64,000 nucleotides of DNA from Orlajensenia sp001423545. Its GTDB lineage: Bacteria; Actinomycetota; Actinomycetes; Actinomycetales; Microbacteriaceae. A program made the translations under genes and the position numbers. The stretch is taken from NCBI GenBank assembly GCA_001423545.1, contig LMOK01000002.1:992001-1056000 (forward strand), in the 5' to 3' direction. How positions within the stretch are numbered: position 1 is the stretch's first letter; each line of letters starts with the position of its first letter. The notes below the pieces were generated by a model, which was given only the letters and a program-made list of their open reading frames with translations, made no database searches and had not been told where the DNA came from. Below, in pieces: positions 24,334-33,022 of this stretch.

Positions 24334-25014
24334 ATGACGTTCGCAGCACCGTTCCACCGGGCCCGCAGCGACGTGCAGCGCGCCGAGCGCCGACAGGCCA
24401 TCCTCGACGCCGCTGCCGGCATCCTCTCCGAGTCGCGCGTCTCCGAGCTGAGCCTCACCGCGCTCGCACACCGCGTCGGCCTCGCGAAGTCGAACGTGCT
24501 GCGCTACTTCGACTCGCGCGAAGCCGTGCTGCTCGAGCTCTACGATCGCGAGTTCCGCGCCTGGCTGAGAGACCTGCGTGCGCTGACGGATGCCGACCCT
24601 CGGTCCGCGGCCACGATCGACGGCCTCGCCTCCATGATCGCCGCCGCGGCCGTCGCCCGGCCCGTGTTCTGCGACCTCTGCGCCAGCGCCGCCGTCGTGC
24701 TCGAGCGGAACGTCTCCGTTCCTGCCGCCGCGGCGTACAAGCGATCGTCGCTCGAGACCGCGCACGACCTGGCCGGGTTCGCGCGGCCACTGCTGGGGGA
24801 GAGGGGCGATGCGGCCGCGCTGGCGTTCGCCGGCGGCACGGTCATCGTCATCGGCGGCCTCTGGGCGGCCTCGCAGCCGTCACCGGCCATGGCCGAGGCG
24901 TACGCCGGCGATCCGGCGCTCGCAGCCATGCGCATCGACCTGCGTGTCGGCATCCGGGAGCTCGTGGCGACCCTCATCGCGGGTCTGCGTGAACGGACTC
25001 CCACGCTCGACTGA
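24334..25014 (+). CDS. TetR family transcriptional regulator
   Basis: A 226-residue repressor with an N-terminal TetR DNA-binding domain (about residues 18-65): ERRQAILDAAAGILSESRVSELS, then TALAHRVGLAKSNVLRYFDSREAVLLELY with the recognition helix. The C-terminal ligand domain resembles the TetR_C-type helical bundle and has no recognisable ligand. The start is ATG at 24334 with GGGGAAAG upstream. Given the twin operators between it and the SDR gene, autoregulation and control of the SDR are likely, with the SDR substrate or a relative as a possible inducer. Confidence 0.93.
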   Translation: MTFAAPFHRARSDVQRAERRQAILDAAAGILSESRVSELSLTALAHRVGLAKSNVLRYFDSREAVLLELYDREFRAWLRDLRALTDADPRSAATIDGLASMIAAAAVARPVFCDLCASAAVVLERNVSVPAAAAYKRSSLETAHDLAGFARPLLGERGDAAALAFAGGTVIVIGGLWAASQPSPAMAEAYAGDPALAAMRIDLRVGIRELVATLIAGLRERTPTLD

Positions 25015-25022
25015 ACGACCTC

Positions 25023-25050
25023 TTGCGCTCCGGCGCCCGTCGGATACACT
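25023..25050 (+). promoter_or_regulatory. Candidate promoter of the VWA-protein gene
   Basis: TTGCGC (25023-25028) and TACACT (25045-25050) are separated by 16 bases, and lie 81 bases upstream of the GTG at 25131. A small CCCCCTCACGGGGG hairpin follows in the leader. No known riboswitch was recognised here. Confidence 0.4.
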
Positions 25051-25130
25051 GACGTCGGCCCCCTCACGGGGGTGACCACAACTGGACGAATCCTGGCTGC
25101 TGACGGCCTCGTATCGACAATGGAGTCTTC

Positions 25131-26795
25131 GTGGGACGTCACACAGTCAAACGACGCCGTCCGGGCCTGATCTGGGGCTCCGTCGCCGCACTCGTCGCCG
25201 TCTGCCTCGTCGCCGGCGGCGGCATCGCGTGGGCCGGCGGCTCACTCGACGACCTCCTGCCCACAGGGACTCCGACCGCATCCTGCGAGTCCGTCGGTGC
25301 GCTGTCCGTCGTCGCCGATCCGGCCATCGCCCCGGTCATGGAGAGCATCGCGACCGACTTCGACGCGGCCCACCCCTGCACCCAGACCACTGTGAAGGCC
25401 CAGGACTCCGCCGACACGGCATCAGTCCTCGCCGCGGGGAACGACGTGCACGCCGACGTCTGGGTTCCGGATTCCGCCGCGTGGCGAACGCGCACGGACG
25501 CAACGGCGGCCTCTCTGGGGCGGCCGGCGCCCACGGCGGAATTCGGTGAGGCCGTCGCGACCACGCCCGTCGTCTTCGCGGCCCCCGCCGCGCAATCGGC
25601 GGCGTTCGCCGAGGATCCCGTCGGGTGGTCATCGATCCTCGACGGCTCGCTGTCGGCCTTGCTGCCTGACCCGGAAGGCAGCGGGGCGAGCCTCGCCGCA
25701 CTCGGAGCCCTCGGTGCCCACGCACCCGGGGACGACACCCGCCCGTTCGCCGGGGCCATGATCGCCCTCGGCAAGACGATTCCGCGTTCGCTGGATGCCG
25801 CGCTCGTCTCGGCGGAGTCCGCGTCTGTCCCGACAGTCGTCGTGACGACGGAGCAGGCCGTGGCGTCGACGAACTCCGCACCCGACAGCGACCAGTTCCT
25901 CGCCCTCTATCCGGCCGACGGCACGGCCGGGGTCGACTTCCCCTTCGTGCGCGTCGGAGGGGAGTCGACGGGCGACACGGAGCTCGACGCCCTCATCGCA
26001 GACTTCGAGGAGGCGGTCCATGCCTCGCCCGACGCGATCGTGGCGGCCGGATTCCGAGAGGGCGACGGTACCGGCGTGCTCGACGCACCGGGGGTGGTCG
26101 CCCAGCCCGTGGTGCTGATGGCCGGAGCCGATGGCGCGTCGCAGCTCAGCATCCTGCGCACCTGGGGTGTGCTCAACCTGCGGTCGCGGATGCTCGCTGC
26201 GATCGACGTCTCGGGCTCGATGGAGGAGCCGTCCGAGAGCGGGCTCCGCCGCATCGACATCTTCCAGCAGGCGGCATCCGGCGCACTGCAGAAGTTCTCG
26301 GGCGAGGTGGAGCTCGGCGTGTGGGTGTTCTCGACCCAGCGAGACGGCGACAAGGACTGGGAGGACCTCGCTCCCATCGCCCCGCTCGGCGACGCCGCGC
26401 ACAGCCAGCAGATCGCCGGCATCGTCGCCTCGCTGCCCGACCGTCTGGGAGGAGCGACCGGCCTGTACGACACCACCCTCGCCGGCGTGAAGAACGTGCG
26501 CGACGGCTACGACGCCTCGAAGGTGAACTCGCTGCTGGTGATCACCGATGGCAAGAACGAGGACGACAACGGCATCTCGCTCGACGAGCTGCTCGCGCAG
26601 CTCGAGAAGCAGGCCGATCCGGACAAGCCCGTGCCCGTGATCATGATCGGCTTCGGCCCCGACACCGACCTCGATGCCATGGCCAGGATCGCGAAGGTCA
26701 CCGGCGGTGCCGCCTATTCGGCCACGAAGCCCGAGGACCTCGGCGACGTGCTCGTCGACGCCCTCTCCCAGCGATCCTGCCGACCCGACTGCTGA
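25131..26795 (+). CDS. Solute-binding domain plus VWA domain protein, membrane-anchored
   Basis: A 554-residue exported protein of a fused type seen in actinobacteria. An N-terminal membrane/signal segment (about residues 12-35) is followed by an extracellular solute-binding-like domain (about 55-330) with VADPAIAPVMESIATDFDAAH and VWVPDSAAW. A C-terminal von Willebrand factor A domain (about 352-540) carries a MIDAS of DVSGSM from Asp359, LLVITDGKNEDD and a Cys near the end. The VWA half could bind metal and partner proteins at the surface. The start is GTG at 25131, giving basic residues before the membrane segment. The region after it is 141 bases with a strong palindrome before the RraB-like gene. 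Confidence 0.85.
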   Translation: MGRHTVKRRRPGLIWGSVAALVAVCLVAGGGIAWAGGSLDDLLPTGTPTASCESVGALSVVADPAIAPVMESIATDFDAAHPCTQTTVKAQDSADTASVLAAGNDVHADVWVPDSAAWRTRTDATAASLGRPAPTAEFGEAVATTPVVFAAPAAQSAAFAEDPVGWSSILDGSLSALLPDPEGSGASLAALGALGAHAPGDDTRPFAGAMIALGKTIPRSLDAALVSAESASVPTVVVTTEQAVASTNSAPDSDQFLALYPADGTAGVDFPFVRVGGESTGDTELDALIADFEEAVHASPDAIVAAGFREGDGTGVLDAPGVVAQPVVLMAGADGASQLSILRTWGVLNLRSRMLAAIDVSGSMEEPSESGLRRIDIFQQAASGALQKFSGEVELGVWVFSTQRDGDKDWEDLAPIAPLGDAAHSQQIAGIVASLPDRLGGATGLYDTTLAGVKNVRDGYDASKVNSLLVITDGKNEDDNGISLDELLAQLEKQADPDKPVPVIMIGFGPDTDLDAMARIAKVTGGAAYSATKPEDLGDVLVDALSQRSCRPDC

Positions 26796-26901
26796 GGTCG
26801 TCTTTTTGGTCAGGAATGATTCTCCCGGTGGATCAGGGAGTTTCCTTCGAGAGCACTGGGAGCTGTTGAGAAGGGATGCGCCCCGAACGGGGGATTCGGT
26901 A

Positions 26902-26923
26902 CTGTGACCATAAATGGTCACAG
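26902..26923. promoter_or_regulatory. 22-bp perfect palindrome upstream of the RraB-like gene
   Basis: CTGTGACCAT (26902-26911), AA, and its exact reverse complement ending at 26923 lie 13 bases before the ATG at 26937, partly over the ribosome site. It could be an operator or a short leader hairpin hiding the RBS. The 10-base arms rule out chance as a likely cause. It is not a standard CRP/GlxR site, because the TGTGA and TCACA halves are 10 bases apart, not 6. Confidence 0.6.
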
Positions 26924-26936
26924 AAGGGATCAACGA

Positions 26937-27332
26937 ATGACCGACGAGTACACCCGACGTCTCGCCTCTCAGTTCGCAGTCGATCGCACGCAGATCGATA
27001 ATCGCCGGATACTCGGCGACGACCTGTCCCGGGTTCGCGAGGTGGAGCACTTCGCCTCTTTCCCCACGGATGCCGACGCCCAAGCCGCCGTCGCCGAGCT
27101 GGAGCGGCTCTCGTTCCGCTGCTCGACGATGTCGACGACCAGTTCGCACGTGATGTGCGCCGTGCGCCTCGATGCTGTCGACGAGGAGAGCGCGCGGTAT
27201 TTCGTACGCGCGGTCACCGCCGTCGTCGATGCCCACTCCGGCGACTACGACGGATGGGGTGCTCCTGTCGTCACAGCCCGCCGCCCCCTCGTGCACATCC
27301 CCGACTCTCCCGAGGAGATCCACTGGTCCTGA
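26937..27332 (+). CDS. RraB-like (regulator of RNase E activity) protein
   Basis: A 131-residue soluble protein of the RraB (PF06877-type) family. In gammaproteobacteria RraB binds and restrains RNase E; actinobacterial members are not characterised. Visible features are DDLSRVREVEHFASFPTDADA, AAVAELERLSFRCSTMS, and the terminal DYDGWGAPVV signature. The start is ATG at 26937 (MTDEYTRRLA) with AGAAGGGA at 26922-26929. A 22-bp palindrome overlaps the leader, and a 10-bp-arm hairpin terminates the gene. The family call is from the sequence pattern; the function in this host is inference. Confidence 0.72.
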   Translation: MTDEYTRRLASQFAVDRTQIDNRRILGDDLSRVREVEHFASFPTDADAQAAVAELERLSFRCSTMSTTSSHVMCAVRLDAVDEESARYFVRAVTAVVDAHSGDYDGWGAPVVTARRPLVHIPDSPEEIHWS

Positions 27333-27358
27333 GGGACCGCATGCTCTGACGTCCCGGA

Positions 27359-27382
27359 GCCGCCACGACGGATCGTGGCGGC
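27359..27382 (+). terminator. Hairpin terminator
   Basis: GCCGCCACGA (27359-27368) and its exact complement (27373-27382) enclose CGGA; CTTCTCG follows. It begins 26 bases after the RraB-like stop. Confidence 0.75.
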
Positions 27383-27447
27383 TTCTCGACGAAGGATGAC
27401 CCTTGTCCGGCTGCCTCCCCGCGCCGGCGCTGGCAGAGTGGATCACC

Positions 27448-28047
27448 ATGAGCATCGTGATGGTCCCGGGGATCGACGGATCGGGCGCGCAGCACTGGCA
27501 GACCCTCTGGGGGAACGACGATCCCGGCATCCGGGGCATCGCCCCGTCGTCGTGGGCGCATCCCGAGATCGAGGACTGGATCGCCGCCCTCGAGAACGCC
27601 GTCGACCGAGCGCGGGAGTCCAGCGCAGAGGAGGTGCTCGTCGTCGCCCACAGCCTCGGCTGCATCGCCGCTGTGGAGTGGCTCGGCAGAGGGCGTGCCA
27701 CCGGGATCGCCGGAGCCGTGCTGGTCGCGCCGCCCGATGAGGCGATCGCCGTGTTCCCGGAGCGCTGCCCCAGCTTCATCGGCATCGCCAGGCGGGCCGC
27801 ATCCGTTCCCCTGCTGCTGATCGCGAGCAGCGATGACCCCTACTGCTCCGCGGATGCCGCAGCGGAGCTGGCGACACGCTGGAACGCCCAGCTCGTCATC
27901 GTGGGTGCCCTCGGGCACATCAACAGCGACAGCGGTCTCGGCGCCTGGCCTGACGGGCGCGCGCTGGTGGACGCCTTCGCCGACCGGGTGCTCAGGGAGC
28001 CGGTGCCGGGCCGTCCGACGGCTCCGCGTCCGGCAGCCATTCCTTGA
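27448..28047 (+). CDS. RBBP9/YdeN-type alpha/beta hydrolase
   Basis: A 199-residue serine hydrolase of the small RBBP9/YdeN family. It starts SIVMVPGIDGSGAQHWQTLW and contains the nucleophile elbow VVAHSLGCIAA, the acid in ASSDDPYCS and the histidine in GALGHINSDSGLG. Esterase or peptidase-like activity is possible; the physiological substrate of these proteins is not known. The start is ATG at 27448; the longer frame from 27403 adds a Cys/Pro leader without a good ribosome site. Its last 56 bases overlap a small gene on the opposite strand. Confidence 0.87.
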   Translation: MSIVMVPGIDGSGAQHWQTLWGNDDPGIRGIAPSSWAHPEIEDWIAALENAVDRARESSAEEVLVVAHSLGCIAAVEWLGRGRATGIAGAVLVAPPDEAIAVFPERCPSFIGIARRAASVPLLLIASSDDPYCSADAAAELATRWNAQLVIVGALGHINSDSGLGAWPDGRALVDAFADRVLREPVPGRPTAPRPAAIP

Positions 28048-28123
28048 GGATCTCGGGCTCGGGCGAGACCTCGTCCTCCTCGCGGTCGAGTTCCTCGCGG
28101 TCTGCAGCTGTGTTGTCGCTCAT
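27992..28123 (-). CDS. Small acidic protein overlapping the hydrolase 3' end
   Basis: A 43-residue acidic reading frame, MSDNTAADREELDREEDE at its start and ILKEWLPDAEPSDG in the middle. The start is ATG at 28123 and the stop is at 27994-27992. The 5' part lies in the gap after the DHA2 gene stop on the same strand, and the rest overlaps the hydrolase in antisense. The absence of rare features and its intergenic start make it plausible, but I know no family for it. Confidence 0.45.
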   Translation of the reverse strand: MSDNTAADREELDREEDEVSPEPEILKEWLPDAEPSDGPAPAP

Positions 28124-28189
28124 GTCCTGAGCCTAGCCAGACATCGGGGCTGATCGACCTGTGCCGTCCGTCTCGCTCGAGGCGACCGG

Positions 28190-29731
28190 TCAGTGCGCGA
28201 TGACGCCCTCGGGGGCATCGACGGGCTTGCGGATGAAGAGCGCCGCCACGATGCCGAGCATCGAGATGATCGCTCCGGCCAGGAACGCCGCCTGGACTCC
28301 CCCCGCCGCTGCGGCGTTCGGCGCATCGCCTGCCGCCGTGAGAGTTGCCGTCTGTGTGGCCATCAGGGTGATGAACAGGGCTGTTCCCGTGGCCCCCGCG
28401 ACCTGCTGCACTGTGCCGATCACCGCACTGCCGTGCGAGTACAGGCGCGGTTGCACCGATCCGAGGGCGGCGGTGAACAGCGGAGTGAAGAGGAAGGCCA
28501 GCCCGACGCTCAGCGTGACGTGCGCGGCGAGGATGAGGAGCGGCGAGGTGTCTTCCGACACCGTCGTGAGGGCCCAGAGCACGCCGCTGACGACGATGGC
28601 TCCGGGAACGAGCAGCACGCGCGGGCCGACCCTGTCGTACAGCCGTCCGACGAGCGGAGCGAGCAGGCCCATGACGAGACCACCCGGCAGCAGGATGAGG
28701 CCGATCTGCCAGGTGGGCAGACCCAGGACCTGCTGCATGTAGATGGGCAGCACGATGATGGTGCCGAACAGCGCCATCATGCTGACGGCCATCATGATCA
28801 CCGAGAAGGTGAAGGTCGATGAGCGGAACACGCGCAGGTCGAGCAGGGCACGGTCGCGTCGCTGAAGGAGCAGCTGGCGGATGATGAACGCGGCCAGCGA
28901 CACGGCCCCGACACCGAGCGAGATCCACATGGGCATCGCGGCCATGGCGGCGTCCTCACCCGCAGCCGGAGTCTCTCCGATGCGGCTCAGGCCGTAGACG
29001 AGGCCGCCGAAGCCGAAGGCCGAGAGCACGACGGAGAGGGAGTCGATGGGCGCCTTGCGCGTCTCGCCGACGTTCTGCAGGCGACGGTAGCCGAGCACCA
29101 GCATCGCGAGTGCGATGGGCAGCACGATCCAGAACATCCAGCGCCAGCTCAGCAGGGAGAGCACGACGCCCGAGATGATCGGGCCGATGGCCGGAGCCAC
29201 CGAGATGACGATGGAGACGTTGCCCATGGTCTTGCCGCGTTCCGAACCGGGAACGACGGTCATGATCGTCGTCATCAGCAGCGGCATCATGATGGCGGTT
29301 CCGGAGGCCTGGATGATGCGGGCTGCGAGGAGCACCTCGAATCCCGGTGCGAGGGCGGCGAGGAGCGTTCCGATGGAGAACAGCGTCATCGCCGAGATGA
29401 ACATCGAGCGCGTCGTGAAGCGCTGCAGCAGGAATCCGGTGACGGGGATGATGATCGCCATCGTCAGCATGAACGACGTCGACAGCCACTGGGCCGCGCG
29501 GGCGTCGATGCCGAGATCGACCTGCAGCGTCTTGATCGCGACGCTCATGATCGTCTCGTTCAGGATGACGACGAAGGTGGCGACGAGCAGCACCCAGAGC
29601 ACGCTGCGTTCGCGGCCGGCACGAGATGCGCGGGCGGCATCCGTCTGGGCCTGATCCGAGGGAATGCGGTCAGTGGGGCCGGAGGCCAGATCACTCGGCG
29701 CGACGGCCTCGGAGGTGGTCTTGTCGGTCAC
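28190..29731 (-). CDS. DHA2 family MFS multidrug exporter
   Basis: A 513-residue transporter of the drug:H+ antiporter-2 (EmrB/QacA) type with about 14 membrane segments. It shows the first-helix pattern VVILNETIMSVAIKTLQVDLG, AQWLSTSFMLTMAIIIPVTGFL, and the motif-C-like GPIISGVVLSLLSWRWMFWI. Substrates are probably toxic organic compounds. The start is GTG at 29731, preceded by AAGGGG; the longer frame to 29971 is rejected because it crosses the divergent corA promoter. The 223-base intergenic region shared with corA has CCGGAA/TTCCGG half-sites at 29842-29847 and 29858-29863. Confidence 0.9.
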   Translation of the reverse strand: MTDKTTSEAVAPSDLASGPTDRIPSDQAQTDAARASRAGRERSVLWVLLVATFVVILNETIMSVAIKTLQVDLGIDARAAQWLSTSFMLTMAIIIPVTGFLLQRFTTRSMFISAMTLFSIGTLLAALAPGFEVLLAARIIQASGTAIMMPLLMTTIMTVVPGSERGKTMGNVSIVISVAPAIGPIISGVVLSLLSWRWMFWIVLPIALAMLVLGYRRLQNVGETRKAPIDSLSVVLSAFGFGGLVYGLSRIGETPAAGEDAAMAAMPMWISLGVGAVSLAAFIIRQLLLQRRDRALLDLRVFRSSTFTFSVIMMAVSMMALFGTIIVLPIYMQQVLGLPTWQIGLILLPGGLVMGLLAPLVGRLYDRVGPRVLLVPGAIVVSGVLWALTTVSEDTSPLLILAAHVTLSVGLAFLFTPLFTAALGSVQPRLYSHGSAVIGTVQQVAGATGTALFITLMATQTATLTAAGDAPNAAAAGGVQAAFLAGAIISMLGIVAALFIRKPVDAPEGVIAH

Positions 29732-29954
29732 AGGGGTCCCCTTAAGGATGGGAGGTGTGGGCTGGGCGGACGAGGGCGGCGTCGGCCCCGAACCGCTGTC
29801 GCGTGTACTGAGTGCGAACCGGATCGAGACCGACGACATTCCCGGAACCCGCAAGAATTCCGGATGTCGGCCGTGAGTGTTCCGCGAGGGTACCGCGAGC
29901 CGCCGACACTGCGGCGTACTCTGGGGCCGTCCGTCCGCTGCACCGAAGGAATCC

Positions 29955-30971
29955 ATGGCCGTCATCGACAACGCCGTCTACGTCGACGGGAAGCGGGTGG
30001 CGACGCCCGAGACCCTCGATCTCACCCTGGAGGCGAAGGCCGAGCTCGGCGGATTCGCCTGGATCGGGCTCTACCGACCGAGCGAGACCGAGCTGAATGC
30101 CGTGGCGGAGGAGTTCGAGCTGCACCATCTGGCCGTCGAGGACGCCAGGAACGGCCATCAGCGGGCGAAGCTCGAACGCTACGGCGACACCCTGTTCGTG
30201 GTTCTGAGGCCCGCACGCTATCTCGACGATGTCGAGGAGGTGGAGTTCGGCGAGGTGCACATCTTCATCGGGCCCGACTTCGTGGTCAGCATCCGTCACG
30301 CGGAGGCCCCGAACCTGGCCGCCGTCCGGCACCGGCTCGAGGCGGCGCCCGATCTGCTGGCGCAGGGCCCGGAGGCCGTGCTGTACGCCATCCTCGACGA
30401 GGTGGTCGACGAGTACACACCGGTCATGGCCGGGCTCGAGAACGACATCGACGAGATCGAGGACCAGATCTTCGACGGCGACAGCGCCGTGTCGCGCCGC
30501 ATCTACGACCTCTCGGGCGAGGTCATCAAGTTCCAGCGCGCGACGCAGCCCCTCGTCGGCATGCTCGCCGGCCTCCAGGCCGGGTCGGAGAAGTACGGCG
30601 TCGATCTCGAGCTGCAGCGCCACCTGCGCGACGTGAACGATCACGTGCTGCGCATCATCGACCGGGGCGACAGCTATCGGCAGCTGCTGCAGAGCGCCCT
30701 CACCGTGCAGCTCACTCTCGTGGGACAGCGACAGAACGACGAGATGCGCAACCTCTCGGAGACCAACATCGCGCAGAGCGAGGAGGTCAAGAAGATCTCG
30801 AGCTGGGCGGCGATCCTGTTCGCCCCCACGCTGGTCGGAACGGTGTACGGCATGAACTTCGACTACATGCCCGAACTGCACTGGAGGTGGGGCTACCCGT
30901 TCGCCCTGGCGCTCATGGTGGCGATGGGGTTCGGCCTCTACAAGGTGTTCAAGAAGCGCGGGTGGCTCTGA
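29955..30971 (+). CDS. corA: CorA family magnesium/cobalt transporter
   Basis: A 338-residue CorA-type channel for Mg2+ and possibly Co2+ or Ni2+. It has a large cytoplasmic alpha/beta domain (about residues 1-270) and two C-terminal membrane helices joined by the YGMNFDYMPELHW loop, which carries the GMN selectivity motif. The start is ATG at 29955 with GAAGGA at 29945-29950. It is divergent from the DHA2 exporter, with 223 bases between; no Mg-responsive leader was recognised. Confidence 0.93.
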   Translation: MAVIDNAVYVDGKRVATPETLDLTLEAKAELGGFAWIGLYRPSETELNAVAEEFELHHLAVEDARNGHQRAKLERYGDTLFVVLRPARYLDDVEEVEFGEVHIFIGPDFVVSIRHAEAPNLAAVRHRLEAAPDLLAQGPEAVLYAILDEVVDEYTPVMAGLENDIDEIEDQIFDGDSAVSRRIYDLSGEVIKFQRATQPLVGMLAGLQAGSEKYGVDLELQRHLRDVNDHVLRIIDRGDSYRQLLQSALTVQLTLVGQRQNDEMRNLSETNIAQSEEVKKISSWAAILFAPTLVGTVYGMNFDYMPELHWRWGYPFALALMVAMGFGLYKVFKKRGWL

Positions 30972-30974
30972 GGC

Positions 30975-32117
30975 TCAGTTCCGGATGCCGCTGACGGCGT
31001 CGACGGCCTGTGCTGTCGCGGTGGCCGCCGTCGCGAGGTCGTCGGGCGTCGTCGTGCTCGCCAGGGTGAAGCGCACGGCGGTCTGGGCGACCTCCGCGTC
31101 GAGTCCGAGAGCCAGCAGCACGTGCGAGGCCTCGTCGCTGCCGGCGGCGCACGCCGATCCGCTCGAGCACACGACGTCGCGCTGTTCGAGTTGCAGGAGG
31201 ACGGCCTCGCCGCTCGTGCCCGGGAACACGAACGACGCCGTGCCAGGAAGGCGGTGCGTCGCGTCGCCGGTGAGTCGTGCCGTGGGAATCGATGCGAGCA
31301 CGGCCGCGATGAAGTCGTCGCGGAGCGCGCTCACCCTGGCGGCGGCATCCGCTCGCTCGGACTCGGCGAGACGCAGGGCAGTCGCGAAGGCCACGGCTCC
31401 GGCGACGTTCTCGGTGCCGCTGCGGCGTTCGCGCTCCTGTCCGCCGCCGTGCAGCACGGGCTCGAGCGGGATGCGTCCGCGCACCACGAGAGCTCCGATG
31501 CCCTTGGGGGCGCCGATCTTGTGGCCCGCCAGGGAGAGGGCGTCGACGCCGAGGTCGTCGATGCCCAGGGGGAGCCATCCGGCGGCCTGAACGGCGTCGG
31601 TGTGCACGGGGATTCCCCGGGCGGCAGCGACGGCGGCCAGCTCGGGTAGTGACTGAACCGTGCCGATCTCGTTGTTCGCGTACTGGATGCTGACCAGCGT
31701 CGTGTCGTCGCGGATGGCCCCGGCGAGGTCGTCGACCGAGACGATGCCGGCGGAGTCGACGGGCAGCACGGTCACCTCGAAGCCGTGCACGCGCTCGAGG
31801 AACGCCACGGACTCGAGCACGGCCTCGTGCTCGATCGGCGTCGTGATGATGTGCCGACCGCGGGGCGTGGCCAGCGCGATGCCCTTGATCGCCAGGTTGT
31901 CGGCCTCGGTCCCGCCCGAGGTGAAGACGACGTCACCGGCACGCCCACCGACGATGCGGGCCACCTCGGCGCGAGCCTCGCGCAGCCCGCGCGCGGCGCT
32001 CTCGCCCAGGCCGTGAACGCTCGACGGGTTGCCGAAGCTCCCGGTGAGGTAGGGCCACATCGCCTCGATCGCCTCCCGGCGCACGGGAGTCGTCGCAGCG
32101 TTGTCGAGGTAGATCAC
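30975..32117 (-). CDS. nadS: Cysteine desulfurase of the NAD operon (NadS type)
   Basis: A 380-residue PLP enzyme that takes sulfur from cysteine, giving alanine. Motifs are YLDNAATTPV, TSGGTEADNLAIKG, the PLP lysine in SLAGHKIGAPKG, and the sulfur-carrying cysteine in CSSGSACAAGS. As the last gene of nadA-nadB-nadC it most likely supplies sulfur for the NadA [4Fe-4S] cluster, as NadS does in corynebacteria. The GTG start at 32117 overlaps the nadC stop (GTGA), which indicates coupled translation. The 1048-codon frame running further upstream passes through nadC and nadB out of frame and is not real. Confidence 0.92.
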   Translation of the reverse strand: MIYLDNAATTPVRREAIEAMWPYLTGSFGNPSSVHGLGESAARGLREARAEVARIVGGRAGDVVFTSGGTEADNLAIKGIALATPRGRHIITTPIEHEAVLESVAFLERVHGFEVTVLPVDSAGIVSVDDLAGAIRDDTTLVSIQYANNEIGTVQSLPELAAVAAARGIPVHTDAVQAAGWLPLGIDDLGVDALSLAGHKIGAPKGIGALVVRGRIPLEPVLHGGGQERERRSGTENVAGAVAFATALRLAESERADAAARVSALRDDFIAAVLASIPTARLTGDATHRLPGTASFVFPGTSGEAVLLQLEQRDVVCSSGSACAAGSDEASHVLLALGLDAEVAQTAVRFTLASTTTPDDLATAATATAQAVDAVSGIRN

Positions 32118-33022
32118 GGTGTGGCCGGAGCAGTGGCGCGAGTGCGGGCCGGGGCCGATTCCGGGACGGATGCCTCGATGACGACATCGAGCCCGAGGTC
32201 GAGCGAGCGCACCGAGTGCGTCAGGGCGCCGACCGAGATGACGTCGACGCCGGTGGCGGCGATGGCGGCGACGGTGTCGAGGGTGACACCCCCGCTGGCC
32301 TCGACGATGGCGCGGCCGGCGACGACTGCGACACCCTCGCTCAGCTGGTCGGGGGTGAAGTTGTCGAGCATGATCGTGTCGATCCCGGCCGCGAGCACGG
32401 GCTCGATCTGGTCGATGCGATCGACCTCCACCTCGAGGTGCGTCGTGTGCGAGAGCCGGGCGCGCACGGAGAGCAGCGCATCCGTCACCGACAGGCCACC
32501 GGCGGTGAGCACGGCGAGATGGTTGTCCTTGGCCATCACGGCGTCGGAGAGCGAGTGCCGGTGGTTGTGTCCGCCGCCGTCCCGCACGGCCTGGCGCTCG
32601 AGAACGCGCAGGCCCGGGGTGGTCTTGCGGGTGTCGACGATGCGCGCACCGGTGCCCGCCGTCTCGGCGACGTAGCGGGCCGTGAGCGTGGCGATGCCGG
32701 CCATGCGCTGCACGAAATTGAGGCCGATGCGCTCGGCCTGCAGGATGCCGCGGGCGGGCCCGGTCACCTCCGCCAGCACGGTGCCGGTCTCGAACACGTC
32801 GCCGTCGGCGGCGTTCAGCGTCACGACGACACGCGGATCGGTGAGGCGGAACGCGGCCGCGAAGACGTGGGCCCCGCTGAAGACACCGGGCTCGCGCGCC
32901 ACCAGCTGGGCAGTGGCGGTCGCGGCCTCGGGGATGAGGGTCGCCGAGGTGATGTCGCCCCAGGGGGCGTCCTCCTCGAGCGCCGCGGACACGATGCGGT
33001 CGATGGCGGCGGGGGTCAGCAT
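32114..33022 (-). CDS. nadC: Nicotinate-nucleotide diphosphorylase (carboxylating)
   Basis: Quinolinate phosphoribosyltransferase, joining quinolinate and PRPP to nicotinate mononucleotide with loss of CO2. The 302-residue protein shows LEEDAPWGDITS, GDVFETGTVLAEVTGPARGIL, ERIGLNFVQRMAGIAT, DTRKTTPGLR, and AVRDGGGHNHRHSLSD with the substrate-binding arginine and histidines. The start is ATG at 33022, overlapping the last codons of nadB. Its stop overlaps the nadS start by one frame (GTGA). Confidence 0.95.
   Translation of the reverse strand: MLTPAAIDRIVSAALEEDAPWGDITSATLIPEAATATAQLVAREPGVFSGAHVFAAAFRLTDPRVVVTLNAADGDVFETGTVLAEVTGPARGILQAERIGLNFVQRMAGIATLTARYVAETAGTGARIVDTRKTTPGLRVLERQAVRDGGGHNHRHSLSDAVMAKDNHLAVLTAGGLSVTDALLSVRARLSHTTHLEVEVDRIDQIEPVLAAGIDTIMLDNFTPDQLSEGVAVVAGRAIVEASGGVTLDTVAAIAATGVDVISVGALTHSVRSLDLGLDVVIEASVPESAPARTRATAPATP

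Noticed and set aside
25051..25130. Riboswitch in the leader of the VWA-protein gene
   Set aside because: Only a simple CCCCCTCACGGGGG stem is visible; no known aptamer pattern matches.
26904..26922. CRP/GlxR binding site
   Set aside because: TGTGA and TCACA are 10 bases apart, not 6 as in CRP-type sites.
25629..27785. 718-codon minus-strand frame opposite the VWA, RraB-like and hydrolase genes
   Set aside because: Spans three real genes and two intergenic regions, and shows no family motif; it is a shadow of high GC.
29842..29863. CCGGAA/TTCCGG half-sites between the DHA2 exporter and corA as an operator
   Set aside because: Six-base arms with a 10-base spacer are too short to call in GC-rich DNA; noted only in the gene entry.
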